This document shows, in pieces, positions 22,060 through 32,408 of a DNA stretch of 64,000 nt (position 1 is its first letter; each line of letters opens with the position of its first letter). Made by a program: the position numbers and the translations under genes. The notes below the pieces were generated by a model. It was not told the origin of the DNA. It was given only the letters and a program-made list of their open reading frames with translations, and searched no databases. Origin of the DNA: Hordeum vulgare subsp. vulgare (taxonomy: Eukaryota > Streptophyta > Magnoliopsida > Poales > Poaceae); the NCBI RefSeq assembly GCF_904849725.1, contig NC_058524.1, positions 355,691,823-355,755,822 of the forward strand. The letters are read 5' to 3'.

Positions 22060-23880
22060 TGTTGGAAATATGCCCTAGAGGCAATAATAAATTAGTTATT
22101 ATTATATTTCTTAGTTCATGATAATCGTTTATTATCCATGCTATAATTGTATTGATTGGAAACACAGTGCATGTGTGGATACATAGACAAAACACTGTCC
22201 CTAATAAGCCTCTAGTTGACTAGCTCGTTGATCAAAGATGGTCAAGGTTTCCTCACCATAGACAAGTGTTGTCACTTGATAACGGGATCACATCATTAGG
22301 AGAATCATGTGATGGACTAGACCCAAACTAATAGACGTAGCATGTTGATCGTGTCATTTTGTTGCTACTGTTTTCTGTGTGTCAAGTATTTGTTCCTATG
22401 ACCATGAGATCATATAACTCACTGACACCGGAGGAATGCTTTGTGTGTATCAAACGTCGCAACGTAACTGGATGACTATAAAGATGCTCTACAGGTATCT
22501 CCGAAGGTGTTCGTTGATTTAGTATGGATTGAGACTGGGATTTGTCACTCCGTATGACGGAGAGGTATCTCGGGGCCCACTCGGTAATACAACATCACAC
22601 ACAAGCCTTGCAAGCAATGTGACTTAGTGTAAGTTGCGGGATCTTGTATTACGGAACGAGTAAAGAGACTTGCCGGTAAACGAGATTGAAATAGGTATGC
22701 GGATACTAACGATTGAATCTCGCGCAAGTAACATACCGAAGGACAAAGGGAATGACATACGGGATTATATGAATCCTTGGCACTGAGTTTCAAACGAAAA
22801 GATCTTCGTAGAATATGTGGGATCCAATATGGGCATCCAGGTCCCGCTATTGGATATTGACCGAGGAGTCACTCGGGTCATGTCTACATAGTTCTCGAAC
22901 CCGCAGGGTCTGCACACTTAAGGTTCGACGTTGTTTTATGCGTATTTGAGTTATATGGTTGGTTACCGAATGTTGTTCGGAGTCCCAGATGAGATCACGG
23001 ACGTCACGAGGGTTTCCGGAATGGTTCGGAAACGAAGATTGATATATAGGATGACCTCATTTGATTACCGGAAAGTTTTTGGAGTTACCGGGAATGTACC
23101 GGGAATGACGAATGGGTTCCGGATGTTCACCGGGGGGGCAACCCACCCCGGGGAAGCCTATAGGCCTTGGGGGTGGCGCGCCAGCCCTTGGTGGGCTGGT
23201 GGGACAGCCCAAGAGGGACCTATGCGCCAAGGATAGAAAATCAAAGAGAAAAGAAAAAAAAAGGAGGTGGGAAAGGAGAGAAGGACTCCACTTTCCAATC
23301 CTAGTTGGACTAGGATTGGAGGAGGACTCCTCCTCCCTTGGTGGCGCAGCCCTTGGGGCTCCTTGAGCCTCAAGGAAAGCCTCTCCTCCCTCCTCGTATA
23401 TATATGGAGCAATTAGGGCTGATTTGAGACAACTTTTGCCATGGCAGCCCGACCACATACCTCCACGGTTTTTCCTCTAGATCGCGTTTCTGTGGAGCTC
23501 GGGCGGAGCCCTGCTACGATTAGATCACCACCAACCTCCGGAGCGTCGTCACGCTGCCGGAGAACTCATCTACCTCTCCGTCTCTCTTGCTGGATCAAGA
23601 AGGCCGAGATCATCGTCGAGTTGTACGTGTGCTGCACGCGGAGGTGTCGTTCGTTCGGCACTAGATCGGAGCGGATCGTGGGACGGTTCGTGGGACGGTT
23701 CGCGGGGCGGATCGAGGGACGTGAGGATGTTCCACTACATCAACCGCGTTTCTTAACGCTTCTGCTGTGCGATCTACGAGGGTACGTAGATCGGAAATCC
23801 CCTCTCATAGATGGACATCACCATGATAGGTCTTCGTGCGCGTAGGAAAATTTTTGTTTCCCATGCGACGTTCCCCAACA
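22060..23880 (+). repeat. 3' LTR of Copia element B (1821 bp)
   Basis: Complete, TGTTGGAAATATG to CCCCAACA, preceded by the polypurine tract aagtgggagac (22049-22059). Short ORFs within it are not genes. Confidence 0.92.
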
Positions 23881-23918
23881 TCATGCATTCCACCATTCTT
23901 CTTGCGCCAATGAGTTTG
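23881..23918 (+). repeat. Right copy of 38-bp direct repeat flanking Copia element B
   Basis: Identical to 15227-15264 by direct reading. Starts at the first base after the CAACA end of the 3' LTR and continues into Reina-like pol sequence (agtttgaagcactacc). Confidence 0.95.
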
Positions 23919-26900
23919 AAGCACTACCACTAGAAACGGCTAGATCATCAATACAATGTGGGAGAGTAGTTTAAGCGATCGTACCCAAGATTAGGGTGTG
24001 TCACAGCAGTGACACATGAAACACATGGTGTATTGTTGCTTGTGGCGACAGTTGTAGCTTGAAAGCAACGTTATTGATCTTGTCGATGATGGGAAAAGAT
24101 CCGTAGAACTTGTAGGCGCGCTTGTGGTTAGCTCGAGGTGCGACTGATGTCTGGATGTATGACTGAAGTTTGAGATAAACTTGAACACCCACTTTCAAGG
24201 TTCAAAAGGGCCCTTTTTATCTGCGTGCACCTTCATCACTTGCTTTGCGTTGTTCATATGTTGCTGCAAAAGTTCTTGGACTGTATCTCTTTCTTTAAGC
24301 CATGACTGCAATGCACGCACCGAACATGAGTTGTCTGCTGTGATCCCCTAGTGTTTGGGTTCATAGCTGAACATTTCTTTAAAATATGTCATCCCTATGA
24401 CTGAGTGGTGAGCATTGTTAATTAAACCAAATTTGAGCTAGAGATATCCAGAAACTCCACCTAAGGGGCCATGCTTGGGTAAAGCAACAAAGGAACGTTT
24501 CCACACATTGATTGACTCGTTCAGTTTGGCCATCTGTTTGCCGGTGGTTCGATGTGCCGAGGCGGAGTTCTGTGCGAGTTGATTTGAATAACTCCTGCCA
24601 AAAGTGACTACTAAACACTGGGTCTCTATCTGAGATGATAGCGCCTGACAAGTCATGGATTTTGTAAATTTGCTGCATGTAGACTTGAGCCATTTTCATT
24701 GTTGTATATGGATGAGCGAGAGGCAGGAAGTAACTGAACTTGGTGCGTTTGTTGATGATCACTAGGAGGCATTTGAACTTACTGGATTGTGGCAGTCCAT
24801 CCACGAAATCCATGGAAATCATGTCCCAAGGCTTGTTGGGAATTGGTAGGGGAAGGAGGAGTCCCATGGAAGTTGCACGATCAGGCTTGGCTTGTTGACA
24901 GACTGGACAACATTGCACATAGTGTTTGATCTGAGATTTCATCTTGGGCCGTGCAAACAATCTTCTAATGCGTGTGTATGTGATAGGAAACCCTGAATGC
25001 CCTCCCACTGGACTATCATGGAAAGCTTGCATGATTAGTTGCTGGATTTGAGTCCCTCCTCCCAGCCAGATCCTGCCCCTGAATCGTAAAAACCTTGCTG
25101 AAGCTGCAAATGCCCCTTAGGGTCTTCCCTGATTTCCAATTGTTCTAGAAGTTTCTGAGCATGGGTATTGCTATTGTAGTTGGCTATGACACCATCCAAC
25201 TAGCTCGATTGGCATGAAGTGATTGTGGACAGAGTGCCGGTTGGTGTTGCCCGCGATAGAGCGTCTGCCCCATGGTTCTCTACTCTTTTCTTGTATCTGA
25301 TGCGGTAGCGGAGGCCCAATAGCTTGGTAAAATCTTTTTGTTGCCAAGGAGTGGTCAACCTTTGTTCCTCACTGTGGGTCAGGCTTTTCTGATCTGTCCA
25401 GATGTCAAATTCAGCATGCTGAAGGTAGGGGCGCCACTGGTCCACCATGATGATTGTGAGGTACTCTTTCTCGTATGTTGAGAGATCTTGATACCTTGGA
25501 CTGAGTGCTTTGCTCATGAATGCCAAAGGATGCCCTCTGTGTTGTAGAATGGTTCTGATCCCACGATCACATGAATCGGTCCCTTGGTGAATGGTAGATT
25601 GAAATCGGGAAGTGCAAGCACTGGAGGTGTGTTCAACTTCTGTTTGAGGACTTGAAAATATGTCTCTGTTATAGAGGTCCAAAGGAATGGAACCCCTTTC
25701 TTCAGGAGGTTGAAAAGCGGTCGTGCTATCACCCCAAAATTGCAAACAAAACGCCGGTAGTACCCGGCTAGCCCTAGGAAACTACGGACCCCCTTCACGT
25801 CTTGAGGAGTGGACCAACTAGCAATGACATTGATTTTTGATGGGTCTATCGCCAATCCCTGTGCGCCGATGGCATGCCCCATGTAAGCAATTTTGCTCTG
25901 GCCGAAAGCACACTTATTCAGCTTGAGTTTCTAGCTATCCCGATGCAACAATTCCAGCACCTGACGCACGTGTAACTGTCGCTCTTCCAAAGTGGCACTG
26001 AAAATCAAGATGTCATCGCACAAACATAGGATGCAGACCCGTAGGAGTGGTTTAAGGGTCGTGTTCATCGAACCAAGAAAAGTGGGAGGAGCTCCAGCAA
26101 AGCCAAACGACACCACCTTGAATTCAAAGTGGGCCTCGTGTGTGGAGAAAGTTATTTTATGTTCTTCTCCCAGTGCGAGCCGAATCTGATGGTAGCGAGC
26201 ACGCAAATCCAGCTTAGGAAACTAGGATGCGTCATGCAATTAATCGAGGAGTTATTCAATCACTAGGACTGGATATTTCCTAACAACTATAATGGCGTTG
26301 AGCTGCCTGTAGTCAATGCAAAGGCACCAGGTACCTTCTTTTTTTTTACCAAAATGACTGGAGATGAAAAGGGGCTGGTACTCCACTGGATAACCCCTCA
26401 TTGCAGCAACGCTTCAACCTGTCTTTCAATCTCAGTCTTTTGATATGGCATGTAGCGGTATGGCCTGATGTTAACCAGTTGTGTGTCGGGTATGAGAGGA
26501 GTCCTGTGATCACTTGCACATCTTGGGGGTAGGCATGTTGGTTCTTCAAACAAATCTGGGAACTGATCCAAAATGCATTAGATGCATGCCGACGTGGCTG
26601 ATTGGTTCTCTCATTCTGGCATGACCACACAAAGGTGAATGACGTGTGTGATTGCGCCAGAATTGCATAGGCTCTAAAATTGAATGATGTTGATTGTGAT
26701 GCATTATGTGGATGATGCGTCATGCCCCAAGAGGCGAGAGGTCCGGCTAGGGTATGAATCTCCAGGAAACGAGCGCGCCAGTCGACTATCATGGGGTTGT
26801 GCTCCTCGAGCTAGTCCATGCCTAAAATGACGTCATAAGTGCCCAGTGCAAGTACCTCTAGATCCGTGTAGAATTCATGCCCTGGTGAGTACCATACGCA

Positions 26901-27670
26901 TTGAGGTGCCACAGCTGAACAGATTAGTTCCCCTCCGTCTGCCACTCGAACATGACCTGACTGTGAGAGTGGTTGGATGCCTGTAAGTTTGTTGGCTAGG
27001 TGCTCGTTGATGAAAGAGTTGGAGCTTCCAGAGTCCACTAACATTTGAATTTCTCTGCCTTGGAGCCATGTTCGGAGTTGGAACACTTTAGTTGAATCTC
27101 CTCAAGTAACAACAGAAACTGAGATCGCCATAGCTGTCGCTGGTGTCGTCGTTCGCTTGTAGTTGCGTGTCAATGGTGTTATCGAGGCCGAAGGTGTCGT
27201 GCAATTCTTCGACCACCTGAAGTTGAACTGTGGTGGGGCACACGTGGTCGTGCCCCCACCTCTCGCCGCACTTGAAGCATAAGCCGCGGGCACGTCGATA
27301 GTATCACAGTGTCTTGAGCTTGGATGAGTCCTCCCGCACTGCCTCGGTGCCACGACGATCTGATGCTGGCGTCGCCGGCACTCGGCGACTTGGTGGAGGA
27401 GGTAAGGGCAGCGGCATGCCTGTACGCATCGTTGGATCCAACGATCGTGACAGAGTAGCGAACGCGGCGTCCGCTACTTCCTCCTCGAGTAGGGCAAGCG
27501 CACATGATGTATCCATGTTCGGTGCCCGTTGGACGAGCACCACCGCCCGGATTTCTCTCTGCGGTCCCTCGACAAAACGAGTCAAGAATAGAAAGGGTGA
27601 ATTAAATCAAAATACAATGAAAATTATTAATAATCACCTCAAATTGTTCTATGTAATTAGCAACAGTGGA
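23919..27670 (-). pseudogene. Reina-like Gypsy polyprotein: zinc knuckle, protease, RT, RNase H, integrase
   Basis: On the minus strand from 27670 down. Gag end with knuckle CFKCGERWGHDHVC (about 27240-27280). Protease with intact active site LVDSGSSNSFINEHLANKL (27086-26811). RT with RYHQIRLA, FGFAGAPPTF and CLCDDILIF (first catalytic position changed from the usual Y/F-x-D-D, both aspartates kept; 26206-25931). RNase H with LGLAGYYRRFV, LSTYEKEYL, WTDQKSLTH and NHGADALSR (25882-25200). Integrase with CPVCQQAKPDR, DFVDGLPQS, ISDRDPVFSSHFWQELF and NHRQTDGQTERVN (25032-24418), then FHVSLL. Several stops and frameshifts interrupt it (for example near 25200, 25930, 26220 and 26810), so no full polyprotein is made. 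Confidence 0.88.
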
Positions 27671-27685
27671 AGTTTGTCGTATGGT

Positions 27686-27690
27686 GTAAA
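27686..27690 (+). repeat. Target-site duplication GTAAA (left) of the solo LTR
   Basis: GTAAA directly before TGTTGAAATATG; repeated at 29499-29503. Confidence 0.9.
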
Positions 27691-29498
27691 TGTTGAAATA
27701 TGCCCTAGAGGCAATGATAAAATAGTTATTATTATATTTCCTATTACAAGATAATCATTTATTATCCATGCTATAATTGTATTGAATGAAAACATAGATA
27801 CATGTCTAGATACATAGACAAAACAATGTCCCTAGCAAGCCTCTAGTTGGCTAGCCAGTTGATCAAGGATAGTCAAGGTTTTTTGGCTATGTGCAAGTGT
27901 TGTCACTTGATAACTGGATCACATCATTAGGAGAATCATGTGATGGACTAGACCCAAACTATGAACGTAGCATATTGATCGTGTCATTTTATTGCTATTG
28001 TTTTCTGCGTGTCAAGTATTCATTCCTATGGCCATGGGATCATATAACTCACTGGCACCGGAGGAATACCTTGTGTGTATTAAACGTCGCAACGTAACTG
28101 AGTGACTATAAAGGTGCTCTACAGGTATCTCCGAAGGTGTCCGTTGAGTTAGTATGGATCAAGACTGGGATTTGTCACTCTGTGTGACGGAAAGGTATCT
28201 CGGGTCCCACTCGGTAATACAACATCACACACAAGCCTTGCAAGCAATGTGACTAAGTGTAAGTCACGAGATCTTGTATTACGGAACGAGTAAAGAGACT
28301 TGCCGGTAACGAGATTGAAATAGGTATGCGGATACCGACGATCGAATCTCAAGCAAGTAACATACCGAAGGACAAAGGGAATGACATACGGGATTATATG
28401 AGTCCTTGGCACTGAGGTTGAACCGATAAGATCTTCGGAGAATATGTAGGATCAAATATGGGCATCCAGGTCCCGCTATTGGATATTGACCGAGGAGTGT
28501 CTCGGGTCATGTCTACATAGTTCTCGAACACGCAGGGTCTGCACACTTAAGGTTCGATGATGTTTTAGTATAGTTGAGTTATATGTGTGGTTACCGAATG
28601 TTGTTTGGAGTCACGGATGAGATCATGGACGTCACGAGGGTTTCTGGAATGGTCTGGAGACGAAGATTGATATATAAGATGGTTTCATTTGGTCACCGGA
28701 AAGTTTCGGGCATTACCAGCAGTGTACGGGGAGTGACGAATGGGTTCCGGGTGTTTACCGGGAGGGGCCCACCCACCCGGGAGTGAGCCCAAGGCCCTAG
28801 GGTGGCGCACCAAGTCCTTAGTGGGCTGGTGGAGTCAGCCGAAGAGGGTTATGGCGCCACATGTAAAAATACCAAAGGAAAGGAAGAAAAAAAAGGAAAG
28901 AGGGAGGTGGGAAGGAAGAGGAGGACTCCTCCTTCCCAAACCGAATTGGAGGAGGAGTCCCCCTCCTCCTTGGTGGCCGGCGCACCCTTGGGGCCCTTGT
29001 GCCCTAAGGCTAGCCCCTCCCCTCCTCCTATATATATTGGTGGTTTAGGGCTTTTTGAGACACAACTTTGCCACATGCAACTCTAGCCCATTCCACATAG
29101 TTTTACCTCTAGATCAGATTTCTGCGGAGCTCGGGCGGAGCCCTGTAGGAGTAGATCATCACCACCACCGGCGCGCTGTCATGGTGCCGGAGAACTCATA
29201 TACTTCTCCGTCTTCCTTGCTGGATCAAGAAGGCCGAGATCGTCATCGAGCTGTACGTTCACACGCGGAGGTGCCGTACATTCGGCGCTAGATCGGAACC
29301 GTTTGTGGGACGGATCGTGGGACGACAGTGATTTGAATCAAAAAGATGTACCACTACATCAACCGCGTTTCTTAACGCTTCCCGCTGAGCGATCTACAAG
29401 GGTACGTAGATCTAATCTCCTCTCGTAGATGGACATCACCATGATAGGTCTTCAAGTGCGTAGGATTTTTTTTGTTTCCCATGCAACGTTCCCCAACA
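27691..29498 (+). mobile_element. Angela-type solo LTR (1808 bp)
   Basis: A single complete LTR, TGTTGAAATATG to CCCCAACA, with no primer site or polypurine tract next to it, flanked by identical GTAAA. It lies inside the gag region of the Reina-like element. This is the product expected when two LTRs of one element recombine and delete the interior. Its sequence belongs to the same subfamily as the LTRs at 3530 and 10620. Confidence 0.93.
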
Positions 29499-29503
29499 GT
29501 AAA

Positions 29504-30219
29504 ATTCTCGGATCAACATTTGGTGGCGATCACTGTCGGAAGGGTGCAGAGAAGAGAGGTGAACGAATCCCAATCAAACTTTGGGAGGCATTTTTGGATG
29601 GGCTGTAACCAGACTGAAGCCGAACCAGAAAAATTCAGTGCAACCATCGGAACCCAAAAGGATGGTAAAATGCCAAACATCTAAAAATATTGCTCATAAA
29701 GAGATTTCCAAAGGTTTGGATTATCCCCCGTGAAATGTGGAAAAGAGATGGATGGGTGGGTTTGTCCCAGACCCGAGAGGAGGTGACTCACATGCACGAA
29801 GGGTGAAATATTAGTAGGAGAGGTTGGGAGGAACTGACCCATTGCCGGGGCGGTGGCGGTGTCTGGAAGGAGACCGCCGAGGGCCCGTGAGATATGTCGT
29901 GAATGCCATGGCGTGCAGGCCCTGAAGGAGCATCGACCGCGCTGAGCCTGGGACCGATGTGTCCGTGAGCCATCGTAGGTGGGGTGTAGCTGTTTGCGGG
30001 CGCCTGTCTCTCCTCAGTGTCTCCCGTGGGTGGCAGCTATGCGAAATGAAGCGCCACCACAGCGTCACCCAGATCGGCGACCCTCTTCTCTAGATCGGGC
30101 CGCCAGGCGGCTAGTTCGTCGATTTTGGTTGTAAAGGCCTGGATCTCTGTGATTGCCTTGGACTGGAACTTCATGGTGGTGTCGACACGCTCGAGGAAAG
30201 GTTCGATCGATGGATCCAT
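29504..30219 (-). pseudogene. Reina-like gag, N-terminal part
   Basis: Start ATG at 30219 (MDPSIEPFLERVDTTMKFQ), followed by a likely coiled-coil segment KIDELAAWRPDLEKRVADL. A stop comes after VALHFA, then a proline-rich stretch and a capsid remnant (SLFHISRG, QTFGNLF) in changed frames. It continues at 27685 after the solo LTR. Confidence 0.72.
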
Positions 30220-30303
30220 GGCGGCGGGGTGCGAACACGCCTGCCACAGGCGTCGCGTCTCGATGAGCTGGGCCAGAGTGAAGTAGGGGAGGGAAGTGGA
30301 GTG

Positions 30304-30317
30304 GTCTATGATACCAG
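30304..30317 (-). other. Primer binding site of the Reina-like element
   Basis: Reverse complement reads CTGGTATCATAGAC just inside the 5' LTR, one step from the initiator-Met-type site TGGTATCAGAGC usual in Reina elements. Confidence 0.7.
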
Positions 30318-30318
30318 G

Positions 30319-30647
30319 TGTTAGGAGTGGCTAGGATGTGTGGTATAGAGGTTAACAGTATCTGGTTCTTGCTATTACACGGAGATCGATACACAAATGG
30401 AGGAATTGAACTAGGGTTCAGGCGAGAAGGAGAAAGGGGAAAAGCCGAAGCCGCCAAGCCGCCTGATCCTCTAGATGTCGAAGCCACCGGTCGCTCAACT
30501 AGTTGTGGTCGTCGCGTGGGCCTTCGCTAGACCCAGTCTGACCCATAGATCCCGGTGTATGGTTTCCTGGGCCGGTAAGCCCATGGGGCAACACACGGGG
30601 TTGGGGAGTCATTGCCTTGTGGACATCTCCCGTGTGGGCCACTAACA
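30319..30647 (-). repeat. 5' LTR of the Reina-like Gypsy element (329 bp)
   Basis: Plus-strand TGTTAGGAGTGGC to GGGCCACTAACA; pairs with 14773-15100. Confidence 0.88.
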
Positions 30648-32118
30648 AACTCCCTCTGTGCAAGGGTGTTGAAAGTCAAGTACTATCCAACTACAACTTT
30701 TCTACATGCCACAGCTCCGACACGATCTTCGCCCACCCGGAAGGCGATCATAGCCGGAAGGAAGGTCTTGGATGTTGGCTTGATCCGCCGGGTAGGGGAC
30801 GGCCCAAGTATATCCACATGGAATGATCAATGGATTCCCAAGAGAGCTACTCTGAAACCTATGGGACATCTCGGTACTGCGCCTTTACCCCATGTTTTAG
30901 ATTCAATTGAGAAATATACATGAGGTTAGAACAATGAGATAGTCTGTGAGAATTTTCTTCCGCCAGATGGAGAAGCCATACTGAACATACTATTGAATCC
31001 ATCTGGGGGAGAAGATAGCCTCGCATGCGCATTGGAAAAATCAGGAAACTACACTATAAAGTCGTTGTATCGATCTCTCGTGGCTCGCAACAAGCCGGGC
31101 TCTCTAAAGGAAGGGACGATTACAGAAACTTCAACATCAGATAAATAGTTGTGGTCTTCGCTTTGGAAATTGCATGTCATACCTAAGGTGAAGGTGTTGT
31201 AGTGGCGGATGCTCCGTGGCATTCTGCCAGACTCTAAAACCCTCAAGTATAGACACATTAAGCCACTTAGCATATGTGACATTTTTCACTCTATGGAGGA
31301 GGACATGCTACATGCTCTCATCACATGTACACATGCTAAAAAATTCTGGATTGCAACAAAGGACAAGTTTGACATTTAGCTGCCTAGGTTGCAACCAGAA
31401 ACATGGTGTGGGGACATTGTGCAGGACCCAATGTTCTCCAAGGACACAAGATGCAAGATTATTACAATTATGCATACCATTTTATCATCACGGAACCGTT
31501 GGACACATAATAAAGATGTGTATGATCCGGTCCAGGCGATCAAAGGAGTGCATGAAACCCTTGCCATCTTTGATATCTCGGCACGGCGTAAGCCGCATGA
31601 GACGCAATGTTGGAAACCATGAAAGGCGGGATGGATTAGTATTAATACAGATGGTTATGTTCTCGGTGATGCATTGTCGGGGGGAGCGGGAGACGTGGCC
31701 CGTTCTCACCTAGCGTTTATTGGTGCATGGAGCAAGCCACTGCGAGGAGTCTTCGACCCATTCGTGGCCGAGCTGCTGACGATGAGGAAAGGGGTGATTT
31801 TCGTCCATCTACGAGGATTCTCACATGAGATTCTCACATGTGATCATAAAAGTCGACTGCCTCGATCTCGTTAATCTCTAGACTTCACGCCTAAATACAC
31901 GCTCTATTGCGGCGTCTATCTTATAAAAATTGAACAACATAGTTTCTTACTTTTCTTTCTTTTCGGTTCAATATCTTGATAGGGATCTTAAATTCCCGAC
32001 ACACGTGTGTGCATGGCTTGCTTGTACGCTGAAGGGGACGGATAGCTGGCTTGATCAAATCCCAGATTTTCTCATTAGCAGCCTACGGACAGACTGTAAC
32101 CGGATGTTAGTTCGTTGA
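30648..32118 (+). pseudogene. LINE C-terminal part: zinc-binding RT region and RNase H-like domain
   Basis: Starts SLCARVLKVKYYPTTTFLH, then AGRKVLDVGLIRRVGDGPSISTWNDQWIP. A decayed zf-RVT region follows (LWKLHVIPKVK, HIKPLSICDIFHSMEEDMLHALITC). Next comes a linker (RCKIITIMHTILSSRNRWTHNKD) and an RNase H-like domain beginning AGWISINTDGYV, with DCLDLVNL, VQYLDRDLKFPTHVCAWLA and SWLDQIPDFLISSL near the end. Many stops and shifts. These ORFs are relics of one protein, not host genes. Confidence 0.78.
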
Positions 32119-32150
32119 TGATGAATAAAGTCCCAATTCGATGAAAGAAA

Positions 32151-32408
32151 AATCCGGACCGGGATTGTGCGCGTGGACAAAACGAGCCGGCACAGGTCCG
32201 GTTTTTAAAGCCCGCGATGATTAGCGTGGCCGGACCTCTTCCTCTTCGTCTCGCATACTCACCAGCGTCAAACCCGACGGTGGAAGGAAGCCCCTCCTCG
32301 CCGACCATCGACGGCCTCCGTGTCTCCTCCAGCCGGAGAACGTAGCTACGCTAGCCCCTCTTTCCTCTCCTGTTTCGTCCCCCTCCTCCTCGTCCCATCT
32401 GCTGGAAC
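32151..32408 (+). promoter_or_regulatory. Upstream region and 5' UTR of the YTH gene
   Basis: About 258 bp between the LINE tail and the ATG. A TATA-like ggtttttaaagc lies at about 32198-32209. From about 32236 the sequence is CT-rich (tcttcctcttcgtctcgc and cctctttcctctcctgtttcg), as is common in cereal 5' leaders. A 5' UTR of roughly 150-200 bases is inferred from this. The transcription start is not determined by the sequence. Confidence 0.5.

Larger units (their letters stand above)
15261..23880 (+). mobile_element. Angela-type Copia element B, degenerate interior (about 8.6 kb)
   Basis: 5' LTR 15261-17068 and 3' LTR 22060-23880 of the same subfamily, close to each other in sequence, flank an interior in which gag and pol are recognisable but full of stops and frameshifts. 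The first two bases of the 5' LTR are missing (tttggaaatatg for tgttggaaatatg). Several interior lesions are identical to those in the inverted copy at 37508-51162, so the interior was probably defective before insertion. Confidence 0.9.
14773..30647 (-). mobile_element. Reina-like Gypsy chromovirus, split by two Copia insertions
   Basis: LTRs of about 329 bp (14773-15100 and 30319-30647) both start TGTTAGGAGTGGC on the plus strand. After removing the Copia copy at 15261-23880 with its duplicated 38 bp, and the solo LTR with its 5-bp duplication, the element is about 5.4 kb, normal for Reina chromoviruses. Order on the minus strand: LTR, Met-type PBS, gag, protease, RT, RNase H, integrase, chromodomain-like end, LTR. 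Flanks agctg (14768-14772) and aactc (30648-30652) match at three of five bases, a decayed target duplication inside the LINE. Confidence 0.85.
14146..32150 (+). mobile_element. LINE (non-LTR retrotransposon), 5'-truncated and split
   Basis: Two pieces on the plus strand, 14146-14772 and 30648 to about 32150, read as one ORF2 once the Gypsy element between them is removed. The first ends in the RT C-terminal part (LLTHPSC) and the second begins SLCARVLKVKYYP, the usual continuation in plant LINEs. The second piece carries the zinc-binding reverse transcriptase region and an RNase H-like C-terminus. It ends with gatgaataaag and a short A-rich tail near 32130-32150. It is the oldest layer, since everything in 14773-30647 sits inside it. 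Confidence 0.82.

Noticed and set aside
23057..23458. 133-codon minus-strand ORF
   Set aside because: Within the 3' LTR of element B; no domain, and broken in the paired 5' LTR.
30612..30923. Possible host gene encoding SLCARVLKVKYY
   Set aside because: It is the continuation of the LINE reverse transcriptase from 14772 once the Gypsy insertion is removed.
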